DNA of 58,751 nucleotides, taken from positions 1 through 58,751 of IMG/VR virus record IMGVR_UViG_3300030104_001141, one strand, 5' to 3'. The position numbers were made by a program, and so were the translations under genes. This DNA is from a virus. Under the pieces are notes generated by a model, which did no database searches, was not told the DNA's origin, and saw nothing but the letters and a program-made list of their open reading frames with translations. Below, piece after piece: positions 1 to 6,573 of the stretch. Positions within the stretch are counted from its first letter, which is position 1, and each line of letters opens with the position of its first letter.

Positions 1-76
1 GGTAATCATCTAATAAATCCAGCAAAACTTTTTGTTGTTCTTCAGGCAACTTAGATAATTTTTCTAAATCAATCAA
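1..76 (-). CDS. terL: Terminase large subunit, N-terminal fragment (contig edge)
   Basis: This is the amino-terminal 25 codons of the same gene that is complete at 57166-58653, cut by the contig edge rather than by a real truncation. The start is TTG at 76-74, with AGGAGT eight bases upstream on the minus strand. It joins the full gene when the genome is circularised. Confidence 0.85.
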   Translation of the reverse strand, partial: MIDLEKLSKLPEEQQKVLLDLLDDY

Positions 77-174
77 GGTGTGGTACTCCTAAAGAAAACA
101 AAGTCAAATGGAGTGGAAACTTTGTTGGAGTTGTAAAGATAATATTAAGAGCACCACAAAACCTTTCTAGTTTA
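1..174. repeat. Near-identical terminal repeat, left copy
   Basis: This segment matches 58578-58751 over its whole length with four substitutions (positions 78, 94, 96 and 143 against 58655, 58671, 58673 and 58720). It holds the first 25 codons of terL, its leader and the first operator of the array at 167. The simplest reading is a circular or circularly permuted genome whose contig ends were not trimmed, with the mismatches reflecting population variation. A true terminal repeat with divergent copies is less likely. Confidence 0.9.
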
Positions 175-253
175 ATACTAGGTTCTAGTATAGAACTATA
201 TATAAATCTTAGTTTAATACTAGCTAGTGTTCTAATAGCTAGTTTTATACTAG
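167..253. promoter_or_regulatory. Tandem 15-bp CTAGT-type operator array A
   Basis: Five adjacent palindrome-like 15-mers lie here: CTAGTTTAATACTAG at 167-181, a perfect inverted repeat GTTCTAGTATAGAAC at 182-196, a CTTAGTTTAATACTAG variant at 208-223, CTAGTGTTCTAATAG at 224-238 and CTAGTTTTATACTAG at 239-253. The last recurs exactly at 13116-13130. The array sits between the LexA-like gene and terL, both leftward, so it probably controls the packaging/late operon through a phage repressor. The binding protein is unknown; the winged-helix protein at 289 and the ribbon-helix-helix protein at 10611 are candidates. The rest of the 77-288 gap holds an 8-bp inverted repeat (97-104 with 119-126) in the terL leader and nothing else I can name. 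Confidence 0.75.
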
Positions 254-288
254 GTAAACCGATAAATCTCCCTATTTTGTACATAGTT

Positions 289-543
289 TCATATCTTCAC
301 TTGTTCGTCAATACTTTTATTGATGTTTTTAAACGGGCTATTTCTCGTACTCATAACTGTACGCCATCTGTTAGGTTGCATGGTAACCCATCCTGCTTCT
401 TCTAATCTTTTAATCATAGCGTGTACTGTACTCTTAGATGATACTCCTATAGCTTCTGCTATGCCTTGTAGTGTTGGTCCACAGCTATACTGTTCCCAAT
501 GACTCTCAATTGCTTCTAATACTAATAACTGTCTTTTTGTCAT
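289..543 (-). CDS. LexA-like winged-helix regulator (DNA-binding domain only)
   Basis: This 84-residue protein resembles the N-terminal DNA-binding domain of LexA: a first helix (TKRQLLVLEAIESHW), the spaced GPTLQGIAEAIGVSS helix-turn-helix, then KSTVHAMIKRLEEAGWV and a short wing. The self-cleaving protease domain of full LexA is absent, so it cannot be removed by RecA-stimulated autoproteolysis as LexA is. The start at 543 was chosen because AGGAG lies five bases upstream; the longer reading has no such site. A LexA-type box overlapping a -10 lies 31 bp upstream, which suggests autoregulation or control by host LexA. The gene lies between terS and terL, so it may time packaging and late expression. 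Confidence 0.8.
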   Translation of the reverse strand: MTKRQLLVLEAIESHWEQYSCGPTLQGIAEAIGVSSKSTVHAMIKRLEEAGWVTMQPNRWRTVMSTRNSPFKNINKSIDEQVKI

Positions 544-573
544 ATATACTCCTATGGGGTCTAGGGGACCCAT

Positions 574-588
574 GAACATTATACGAAC
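574..588 (-). promoter_or_regulatory. LexA/SOS box GTTC-N7-GTTC with embedded -10
   Basis: On the minus strand this reads GTTC-GTATAAT-GTTC, a perfect match to the direct-repeat SOS box of alphaproteobacteria. The seven-base spacer contains TATAAT, so a bound repressor would cover the -10 of the promoter for the LexA-like gene. The corresponding -35 (TAGATT at 17 bp) is weak. Confidence 0.8.
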
Positions 589-635
589 ATTCTAAAAAAA
601 AATCTACCTGTAAGTGGGTCGAAGAAAAAAATAGA

Positions 636-739
636 CCCCCCCCTATGCAATTATGAAAAATATAAAATTGTTTGTGTAAAACAGTGTGTATAGGGAGTCT
701 GTCGAAAATTTTATATAGGTGGGGTGGGTATGGGTGGGG
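636..739. other. C8 tract and G-quadruplex-prone sequence beside terS
   Basis: A run of eight C occurs at 636-643. At 721-739 the plus strand has four G tracts (GGGG, GGG, GGG, GGGG) with loops of 1, 3 and 1 bases, an ideal short-loop G-quadruplex pattern. Both stand out in an AT-rich genome. The segment lies just downstream of the terS stop codon, where a packaging (pac/cos) site could plausibly be; that role is a guess. Confidence 0.55.
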
Positions 740-754
740 TAAAACAATAGTGCA

Positions 755-1234
755 TTATTTATTATCAGTTGCAAAGAGTTCATGTATTTTCTGTTCCAGT
801 TCCAGTTTAATCTCATCACTGGTCTTGTTACTGCTAGTTGTCTCAACCCTATCAGTAAAGAGTGCCACCTCAGATATCTTTCCTATTAACTCAAGGCTAC
901 GAATCCTTGCTGACTCATTGTTGTTAATATCCTTTGCTTCTTTGATTAACTGGTCTGTAACAAACTGTCTTAGAGAGAGTGATGTACTAACTGAATACTG
1001 CTCTTTTCTCTTGAACCCTGCCTTGACCCTTTGGGAAACCTTAGGGTGGCTCATAAGGACACTAGCTTCTCTCCAAACGCTACTATCTTTCATGTTCTTT
1101 GTGTTGTATGAATTGCGATATGATTCACTAGCAGTCATACCTGATAATACACCTTGTACAAACTTCTCTTGCTTAGGTGTTAATCCATCTATATTAGTTA
1201 CCTTGTTCTTGTCCTTGTCTTTGATTTTGCTCAT
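755..1234 (-). CDS. terS: Terminase small subunit
   Basis: This 159-residue protein has the terminase small-subunit signature near residues 18-70: LTPKQEKFVQ, then ASESYRNSY, then W.EAS.L..HPKV..RV. That segment is the helix-turn-helix DNA-recognition domain that selects the viral genome for packaging. A helical C-terminal part follows that should oligomerise. After circularisation it lies two genes upstream of terL in the same direction, with only the LexA-like gene between. A TATTAA-N4-TTAATA palindrome lies just upstream (1243-1258). Confidence 0.85.
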   Translation of the reverse strand: MSKIKDKDKNKVTNIDGLTPKQEKFVQGVLSGMTASESYRNSYNTKNMKDSSVWREASVLMSHPKVSQRVKAGFKRKEQYSVSTSLSLRQFVTDQLIKEAKDINNNESARIRSLELIGKISEVALFTDRVETTSSNKTSDEIKLELEQKIHELFATDNK

Positions 1235-1895
1235 ATCCTATCTATTAACCTATTAATATTTGATTTAATTTATATGGATGACTTCCTATGTCATCTATGC
1301 CTAAACCCCTTTATACGCTTACTTCGTAAGCAACACAAGTTCCGGAATGAACATAAGGCGTAAAGAAATATCATTTTATTTATCACAAACACTTGCAATT
1401 GTGGGGTAATCCATGTTTATAATACCCTGTCGTTTGGGATTGTCGTTGAAAAACCCCTTTCCAAACACGCCCTAGTGGGACACTCATTGTCCCCATGAGA
1501 GCCGGTCGCAAGGACTTGGTTCGAGGGTTCAAGCCTAGAGCCTGAATCGACACATGGGACATAATCGAGAAGAGGTAACCTGAAAATCCTCACCACGAAA
1601 AATCCGGACTTCATGTTTTTGAGAGTTTATTCAGGGTTGAGAGAGTGTTGTCTCATTGAGAACGATTCTGTCCATTAGCGAATGTCCTAGCAAGACTAAA
1701 GGTTTGGGTGGTTTCCGGAGAGTTGAGATTCCCACAGAACACAAAACTCAAGAATATCAATATGTGCTAAGGCTATGCTGGTGATGAACCGGTGTGTAAC
1801 TTGCTTGTCTCTAGGGACTAAACTTGTGAGTGTGTAAAGTAGCTAATCCCAAAGTGATAAGTCTAGGTAATAATTTAATTTTATGGAGAAAATTT
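1235..1895. other. Gene-free, GC-rich divergent region
   Basis: I see no credible gene in these 660 bp between terS (leftward) and the first early gene (rightward). The core, about 1400-1830, is clearly richer in G+C than the flanks. Visible hairpins include 1274-1298 (9-bp stem), 1317-1331 (GCTTAC/GTAAGC), 1477-1493 (GGGACA/TGTCCC) and a longer inverted repeat pairing 1488-1497 with 1553-1561. It must carry divergent promoters; a structured RNA or origin is possible. No tRNA passes a cloverleaf check by eye. The last 37 bases up to 1900 duplicate 2238-2274, the leader behind the first hammerhead. Confidence 0.5.
1243..1258. repeat. TATTAA-N4-TTAATA palindrome, copy 1
   Basis: Perfect copy with centre CCTA, immediately upstream of the terS ribosome binding site. 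Confidence 0.7.
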
Positions 1896-2177
1896 ATGAA
1901 TAAAATAAAAGCATTGTTGAGTTTGGTTGAATGTGAGATGAAAAGATATTATGACCCCTTTTGGAGTGATGGTAAGGATGTAATCCTTGATGATATCGCC
2001 AGTATTTTGGAGATAGCATCATTACTTTCTAGTGCCAAAGTTAGCAAGAAAGCGTTGAAATCGCATTTCAATACGCTTGATACTGAATTGAGAGACACGA
2101 TTTCATGTTTCTTAAAAAATGAAGATAACATTCATCAAGCCATGTATGAGTGTGGATATATCGTTATTTCTGAATAA
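1896..2177 (+). CDS. Early hypothetical protein
   Basis: This 93-residue, mostly helical protein of no recognised family is the first gene of the rightward early operon. The start at 1896 follows GGAG by seven bases; an in-frame upstream start at 1830 has no such site. It is followed directly by a hammerhead ribozyme that begins one base after the stop codon, so its transcript should be cut from the downstream message. Residues 60-90 contain a short Cys-bearing segment but no metal-binding pattern. Confidence 0.7.
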   Translation: MNKIKALLSLVECEMKRYYDPFWSDGKDVILDDIASILEIASLLSSAKVSKKALKSHFNTLDTELRDTISCFLKNEDNIHQAMYECGYIVISE

Positions 2178-2242
2178 ACCTACTGATGAGCAACACTGAA
2201 AGGTGGCGAAACTTAAGGCTCTTTTGAGCCTTTTGTTTAGGT
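2178..2242 (+). ncRNA. Type I hammerhead ribozyme 1
   Basis: All conserved parts are present in order: stem I strand ACCTA (2178-2182), core CTGATGA (2183-2189), stem II (2190-2207), GAAA (2208-2211), stem III (2212-2235, loop TTTT, one tandem U-U mismatch), UU cleavage dinucleotide (2236-2237) and TAGGT (2238-2242) closing stem I. Self-cleavage is predicted after 2237, releasing the following gene with a 5' leader starting TAGGTAATAA. The first 38 bases are identical to ribozyme 2, whereas stem III differs in sequence but stays paired. Confidence 0.88.
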
Positions 2243-2269
2243 AATAATTTAATTTTATGGAGAAAATTT

Positions 2270-2593
2270 ATGAAAGCAGAAAAAATAATTGAGCATATCA
2301 CTAAATCTTTTAACAAATATCTTGATGAAAGTGGGATGGAAGAACTTATTCCAAACCATAAAAAAGATGCTTGGAAAGATTTGATTATTAGAGAATCTGA
2401 AGAAGAAAATGAAGTGGTTGAGATACTATATGATGGTGGCTACTGTTACGACATGATTAACGAAACATGGGATGAGTGTGGTGGATATACAAACTGGGAA
2501 ACTGCTGAAATGCTATTTGGTTTGAAATCCTTAGAGAAAAAAGGACATGAAGCTGAACCTTATGCATCATGGAAAATATCTGTTTATGCTTGA
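2270..2593 (+). CDS. Early hypothetical protein between two ribozymes
   Basis: This 107-residue acidic protein matches no family I recognise. Visible features are an N-terminal amphipathic helix (KIIEHITKSFNKYL) and a Tyr/Trp/Cys-rich middle around residues 65-85. Its leader is identical over 37 bases to that of the preceding gene, including the ribosome binding site GGAG. It is bracketed by hammerheads 1 and 2, so its mRNA should be excised as a single-gene transcript of about 420 nt. Confidence 0.75.
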   Translation: MKAEKIIEHITKSFNKYLDESGMEELIPNHKKDAWKDLIIRESEEENEVVEILYDGGYCYDMINETWDECGGYTNWETAEMLFGLKSLEKKGHEAEPYASWKISVYA

Positions 2594-2597
2594 TAAA

Positions 2598-2662
2598 ACC
2601 TACTGATGAGCAACACTGAAAGGTGGCGAAACTTGGGACTTTCCGGAGTCCCAATTCTAGGT
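2598..2662 (+). ncRNA. Type I hammerhead ribozyme 2
   Basis: Stem I ACCTA (2598-2602), CTGATGA (2603-2609), stem II (2610-2627), GAAA (2628-2631), stem III with eight consecutive pairs (2633-2640 with 2647-2654), UC at the cleavage site (2656-2657) and TAGGT (2658-2662). Cleavage is predicted after 2657. One C-U mismatch sits at the inner end of stem III. Compared with ribozyme 1, stem III has changed on both strands with pairing kept, which is good evidence for selection on structure. Confidence 0.87.
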
Positions 2663-2697
2663 AATAAACATTAACCAATTAATAGATAGGAGAAAAT

Positions 2698-2886
2698 ATG
2701 AATAAACCTGAAGCAAATAAACTTTACGCCTTAACTGGTGGGACTGGAGAGCCTTGTATTGCAAATGGCAACACTTGGGCAGAAAGTGAAGTTAAACCTA
2801 AATGTAATCGCTGTGGTGTTGTTGTCTTTCCTGAAGATGATAACTGTTGTGATAGATGTTTAGAATTGTCTTTTAACGAGGAGTAA
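2698..2886 (+). CDS. Small zinc-ribbon protein
   Basis: This 62-residue protein has two Cys pairs (CNRCG near residues 36-39 and CCDRC near residues 50-54), a likely zinc ribbon. AGGAG precedes the start. Its N-terminus (MNKPEAN) resembles that of the gene at 3070 (MNEPEAN), so the two may be distant duplicates. The leader follows ribozyme 2 and contains a near-copy of the TATTAA palindrome (2669-2684). Function is unknown; a nucleic-acid-binding or host-takeover role is possible. Confidence 0.7.
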   Translation: MNKPEANKLYALTGGTGEPCIANGNTWAESEVKPKCNRCGVVVFPEDDNCCDRCLELSFNEE

Positions 2887-2888
2887 AT

Positions 2889-3077
2889 ATGACAGAATTT
2901 AATCAAGAAAAATACCTGAAAAAATGCTTGAAAGAAGCAAGAGGAAAATTAGCGTATGCAGTTATGAATGATATGTCTGATGTTGTAATTGAGAGTTGTG
3001 AAGATTCTTGTAAAAGACTTGCTACAGCATTAGAAGATGTTAGATACGAAAAAAAATATGGGAGTGATTATGAATGA
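2889..3077 (+). CDS. Small early hypothetical protein
   Basis: This 62-residue, predicted all-helical protein has three Cys residues (lysine-rich N-terminal half, acidic middle) and no recognised family. It starts three bases after the zinc-ribbon gene, with GAGGAG upstream, and overlaps the next gene by eight bases, so the three genes are translationally linked. Confidence 0.65.
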   Translation: MTEFNQEKYLKKCLKEARGKLAYAVMNDMSDVVIESCEDSCKRLATALEDVRYEKKYGSDYE

Positions 3078-3228
3078 ACCTGAAGCAAATAACGAATCAG
3101 TAAAAATAACCTGTGAAGAATGTTATGGAAGTGGCGTATCAAGAACTATTAATGGAGATATGGGAGTTGATAATTGTTGGTGTTGTGATGGATATGGATA
3201 TTATAGAGAATATTACACTAAGGAGTGA
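3070..3228 (+). CDS. Small DnaJ-type zinc-finger protein
   Basis: This 52-residue protein is built around two CxxCxGxG-like motifs (CEECYGSG and CWCCDGYG), the repeat used by the DnaJ central zinc domain. The J-domain is absent, so it is not a full co-chaperone. The start at 3070 has GGAG six bases upstream and overlaps the previous gene. A zinc-binding adaptor role is inferred only from the motif. Confidence 0.7.
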   Translation: MNEPEANNESVKITCEECYGSGVSRTINGDMGVDNCWCCDGYGYYREYYTKE

Positions 3229-3230
3229 TT

Positions 3231-3359
3231 ATGAATAAATCAAAAAGAAAAGTGGTGGTAAATAAAAAAGATAAATTGATATCTATGAAAATTTACAAGC
3301 CAAAAGTAAAAAAGAAAACAGCATTTCAAGTAGCTTTTGAAAATGCTAAGGGTGTATAG
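3231..3359 (+). CDS. Small basic peptide
   Basis: This 42-residue, strongly basic reading frame starts two bases after the preceding stop, with AAGGAG at the right distance. The N-terminal 30 residues are Lys-rich (KSKRK, KPKVKKK), and the end (FQVAFENAKGV) is less charged. Function is unknown. It is the last gene before the structured leader of the AAA+ gene. Confidence 0.6.
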   Translation: MNKSKRKVVVNKKDKLISMKIYKPKVKKKTAFQVAFENAKGV

Positions 3360-3371
3360 GTAAATTTACCA

Positions 3372-3407
3372 GTGGTTTGGCTAGTACCACATACCTTAAA
3401 ACTAGCC
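3372..3407 (+). ncRNA. H-type pseudoknot in the leader of the AAA+ gene
   Basis: GTGGT (3372-3376) pairs with ACCAC (3386-3390), and GGCTAG inside that loop (3379-3384) pairs with CTAGCC (3402-3407) across an A-rich linker. This is a compact H-type pseudoknot, the fold class used by several small riboswitches and by exonuclease-blocking RNAs. It does not match the preQ1 or SAM-II consensus that I know. It lies just upstream of the hammerhead-like element at 3417. Confidence 0.55.
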
Positions 3408-3416
3408 ATCTAATTT

Positions 3417-3471
3417 TGACTATCGTATAGGAATAGTACCTATGCCTGAATGAGTAACTGCGAAATAGTCA
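3417..3471 (+). ncRNA. Hammerhead-like element, type III arrangement, non-canonical core
   Basis: Stem III TGACTA (3417-3422) pairs with TAGTCA (3466-3471); UC cleavage site (3423-3424); stem I of seven pairs (3425-3431 with 3439-3445); core CTGAATGA (3446-3453), which carries one extra A against CTGATGA; a very short stem II (3454-3461); GAAA (3462-3465). Everything but the inserted A and the two-pair stem II fits a hammerhead opening at stem III. Activity is uncertain. It sits 34 bases upstream of the next gene, as the other ribozymes do. Confidence 0.55.
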
Positions 3472-3504
3472 TTTCAGTTTTATTAATCGCAAAATGGAGT
3501 AAAT

Positions 3505-4488
3505 ATGAAAGCGAAACAATTAGAAAAATCACTTTCGACTCTAATATCTATCAAGCAACCATCATTTATTTGGGGTGGCGTTGGTATTGGTAAATCAGAA
3601 ATTATCCACAAAGTTGGAGAATCTTTGGGTTATCAAATAAGAGATGTTAGGGTTTCACTACTTGACCCTGTGGACTTAAGGGGTATTCCTAGCGTAGAAA
3701 ATGGAACTACTGTTTGGAATCCACCTGTCTTTTTACCTACTGAAGATGAGCCAAAAACATTACTATTCCTAGATGAGTTACCTCATGGGAGTCCTAGTGT
3801 TCAAAATGCATTATTTCAGTTAGTTAAAGATAGGCAATTGGGTGAGTATAAATTACCTGATTCGACAGTCATTGTCAGTGCTGGTAATAGGTTACAAGAT
3901 AAAGCCGGTGCGAATAGGGTTAATACAGCATTGGGAGATAGATTTATTCATTTAGATTTTGAACCTTGTCCTGATGAGTGGATTGCATGGGCAAAATCAA
4001 GTGGAAAGATTATGCCTGAAATCATAGCGTATATGAGATATAGACCGGAGAATTTATTTGTATTTGATAAAAATGCAAGAGTAAATACTACGCCTAGAAG
4101 TTGGGAATATGCTTCAAGGATTATGTCTGAATGTCCTGATTCTGATATTGAGCATGAGTTACTTTCCGGAACTATTGGAGAGGGTGTGAGTGCTGAATTG
4201 ATAGGTTTCTTGAGAACTGTTAGAGGTTTACCATCACTTGATAAAATCTTGAATGACCCTGAGAGCCTTGATACTGAATCTGACCCTGCGATTCTTTATG
4301 CGATTACAAGCATAATTGCTAGGAAGATGGATAAGACAAACATTGATAAGTTTGTAAAATACTTGGACACATTACCTGATGAGTTCGCTATTTTATGTAT
4401 GACTGATGCAGTGGAATCGAATCCTGACATTAGAAAAACCAAAGCGTTTATTAATTTTGATATCAAGCATCAAGACATTACGCTTTAA
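3505..4488 (+). CDS. MoxR-type AAA+ ATPase
   Basis: This 327-residue AAA+ ATPase has Walker A GGVGIGKS (residues 24-31), Walker B LLFLDE (D90, E91), a sensor-1 Asn near 128 (SAGNR) and a downstream LGDRF segment that may carry the arginine finger. Overall it resembles MoxR/AAA_5 proteins, which remodel partner proteins and usually work with a VWA-domain protein. Exactly such a partner lies two genes downstream (5467), with a DUF3150-like gene between. GGAG precedes the start. Its leader carries the pseudoknot and hammerhead-like element, and a hammerhead follows its stop codon, so its message may be processed at both ends. Confidence 0.85.
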   Translation: MKAKQLEKSLSTLISIKQPSFIWGGVGIGKSEIIHKVGESLGYQIRDVRVSLLDPVDLRGIPSVENGTTVWNPPVFLPTEDEPKTLLFLDELPHGSPSVQNALFQLVKDRQLGEYKLPDSTVIVSAGNRLQDKAGANRVNTALGDRFIHLDFEPCPDEWIAWAKSSGKIMPEIIAYMRYRPENLFVFDKNARVNTTPRSWEYASRIMSECPDSDIEHELLSGTIGEGVSAELIGFLRTVRGLPSLDKILNDPESLDTESDPAILYAITSIIARKMDKTNIDKFVKYLDTLPDEFAILCMTDAVESNPDIRKTKAFINFDIKHQDITL

Positions 4489-4549
4489 ACCGACTGATGA
4501 TTAGTTGAGATGCTATGAAAACATCCCATGTATTTGGGATGTTATTGGT
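4489..4549 (+). ncRNA. Type I hammerhead ribozyme 3
   Basis: Stem I ACCGA (4489-4493), CTGATGA (4494-4500), stem II (4501-4516, outer U-U), GAAA (4517-4520), stem III of eight perfect pairs (4521-4528 with 4535-4542), UA cleavage site (4543-4544), TTGGT (4545-4549) closing stem I with one G-U pair. It begins at the base after the AAA+ stop codon. Cleavage is predicted after 4544. Its sequence outside the catalytic core is unrelated to ribozymes 1 and 2, so it is not a recent copy. Confidence 0.85.
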
Positions 4550-4552
4550 AAC

Positions 4553-4574
4553 AAGTATTAACTGATTAATACTT
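4553..4574. repeat. TATTAA-N4-TTAATA palindrome, copy 2 (extended)
   Basis: Perfect copy with nine-base arms (AAGTATTAA and TTAATACTT) around CTGA. It lies between ribozyme 3 and the start of the next gene. Confidence 0.75.
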
Positions 4575-4591
4575 AAACATGGAGAAATATT

Positions 4592-5467
4592 ATGGCAGTA
4601 GCCCTAAATGAAAAAGCCATGCTCATCAAAGTTGAACTCAAGAAATGGGGTGGAACTAAAACTGATAAATCCTTATCAGAAAAAATTGGATATGATTCTA
4701 ATACTGATGCAAGTTTGTATTCAGTATCAAAGAAACTAACCAATTCCACCACGCTGAAAGAGATTAAAAAAATTGATGGATTGATAAGAACTGACTGCAT
4801 CTATTCCGGTGCTGGTTATAGAGGTTTTTGTCATGCATGGGATAATAATGGAAACTATCTATTACCTATTGATGCAAAAGATAGGTTTGAGAAAAGGTTT
4901 TCATCTTATAGAGATGATAGAGAGAAATTGGTAAAACAATTTGTTTCTGAATATCCGGATATCATCAAAGATGCACAAAGAGAATTTGGTGCAAATTTCA
5001 AAGCAGATGATTTTCCACATGAAACTGAAATTGGCGAATGTTTTTCTTGCGAAGTAATCAAGAATGTAGTTCCCTCTACTGATGATATTAGAATTAATTT
5101 ATCAAAAGATGAGATTGATGAACTAAAAGCAAATGCCAAAAAGCAAGAAAATGAAAGAGTAGAAAAGATTACTTCAGATGTTGTTGATAAAATGACTGGA
5201 GTTCTTGGACATCTTGCAGAAAGAATCAATGATGGTGAGACCTTTAGAGATTCTACACTTGATAAGGTTATTGATTTGTGCGAAACAATACCGGCATTGA
5301 ATGTTGGTGGTGATGCAAAAATTCATAAGGCTCATCAAGACTTGATGGACATATTTGCCGGTAATGATATTACTGCTGAATCATTAAGAGATGATAAAGA
5401 CAAGGCTAAAGAAATTGCTAAAAAGTCTGAGGAAATCATTGATGATTTAGAGGGATGGTTAGACTAA
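4592..5467 (+). CDS. DUF3150-like partner of the AAA+/VWA pair
   Basis: This 291-residue protein sits between a MoxR ATPase and a VWA protein, where DUF3150-type proteins are found in other phages. It has a globular first half containing conserved-looking aromatic segments (YSGAGYRGFCHAW near 69-81) and a long helical C-terminal half (residues 165-291), probably coiled coil. GGAG lies upstream. The stop codon overlaps the start of the next gene (TAATG), indicating tight coupling. The family call comes from context and general appearance. Confidence 0.65.
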   Translation: MAVALNEKAMLIKVELKKWGGTKTDKSLSEKIGYDSNTDASLYSVSKKLTNSTTLKEIKKIDGLIRTDCIYSGAGYRGFCHAWDNNGNYLLPIDAKDRFEKRFSSYRDDREKLVKQFVSEYPDIIKDAQREFGANFKADDFPHETEIGECFSCEVIKNVVPSTDDIRINLSKDEIDELKANAKKQENERVEKITSDVVDKMTGVLGHLAERINDGETFRDSTLDKVIDLCETIPALNVGGDAKIHKAHQDLMDIFAGNDITAESLRDDKDKAKEIAKKSEEIIDDLEGWLD

Positions 5468-6573
5468 TGATAATACAAGAAATGACTAAAGCTAGAACTG
5501 AACTTATTATCAAACATCCTTTTTTTGGCAAACTTGCTTTAGGTATGAAAATCGTTGAAAGAGATGATATTGATACAATGGCAGTAGATGGTACTCACCT
5601 GTTCTATAACAAAGAATGGGTGTTAGGTATCACTCATCAAGAAAGAGTTGGTGTAATTGCTCACGAAGTCTTACACATTGTTTTCAAGCATCACTTGAGG
5701 AGAAAAGATAGGTGTCCACATTACTGGAATATTGCCGGTGATTATGTAATCAATGCTATTTTGTTTGAGCATGGATTTATACTACCTGATGGTGGTTTGT
5801 TTGATACAAAGTATGCTAAATGGAAAACTGAATCTGTCTACAAAGAAGTCTTTAAAAATAAAGAGCATGATGATGTCCAAACAGTTGGAGAAGTTATTGA
5901 TGCTACTGGTGAAGATGGTAAAGAACTTACTGAATCAGAACTTCAAGAGATGGAAAAAGAAATCACTGTTCAAGTTTTACAAGCTGAACAAAGTGCTAAA
6001 GGTATGGGTAAAGGTGGAGATGCTACAAAAGGTATGTTAGATATCGTGAAAGAGCAATCTGTTTCTTGGGATGATGTGTTGGCTAACTTAGTGTTGGACA
6101 AAGTAGAAACCAATGATTATAACTTCAATAATGTAAATAGAAGATTTGTACATCAAAATCTTTACTTACCTAGTTGTGAAAAGAAACCTAGTGCAAAAGG
6201 TGTTATTGCTTTAGATATTAGTGGTTCAATCTGTCGTGAAGATATGGCTATGATGCAAGATGCAGTAAACAATATTGTTCCTGTTGCAAACTTCGAGGAA
6301 CTTACAGTTCTTTATTGTGATGATGCAGTTAGGCGTATTGATACTTTTGATGCTAACGAGGAAGTAGAACTTACTTATATGAGTGGGGGTGGTACTGACT
6401 ATGAGCCTGTTATCAAATACATAGACAAAGAACTTGATAATGATATTGCGTTTCTTATCTACCTGACTGATGGATATTGTTATCCATGTAGTGAGCCTGA
6501 CTATCCGGTGATATGGGCAACCACTATGACATCACAATTCTTTAAATTTGGAGATATAGTTGAAGTTGCTTAA
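5467..6573 (+). CDS. Metallopeptidase-like/VWA protein, partner of MoxR
   Basis: This 368-residue protein has a zincin motif HEVLH (H66-H70) near the N-terminus and a VWA-type domain in the C-terminal third with the MIDAS sequence DISGS (D250, S252, S254). This two-part layout is that of DUF2201-type putative metallopeptidases, which pair with MoxR ATPases. The start at 5467 was chosen because it overlaps the upstream stop as TAATG. The triad resembles a chaperone/chelatase-like machine; its target in phage infection is unknown. Confidence 0.82.
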   Translation: MIIQEMTKARTELIIKHPFFGKLALGMKIVERDDIDTMAVDGTHLFYNKEWVLGITHQERVGVIAHEVLHIVFKHHLRRKDRCPHYWNIAGDYVINAILFEHGFILPDGGLFDTKYAKWKTESVYKEVFKNKEHDDVQTVGEVIDATGEDGKELTESELQEMEKEITVQVLQAEQSAKGMGKGGDATKGMLDIVKEQSVSWDDVLANLVLDKVETNDYNFNNVNRRFVHQNLYLPSCEKKPSAKGVIALDISGSICREDMAMMQDAVNNIVPVANFEELTVLYCDDAVRRIDTFDANEEVELTYMSGGGTDYEPVIKYIDKELDNDIAFLIYLTDGYCYPCSEPDYPVIWATTMTSQFFKFGDIVEVA

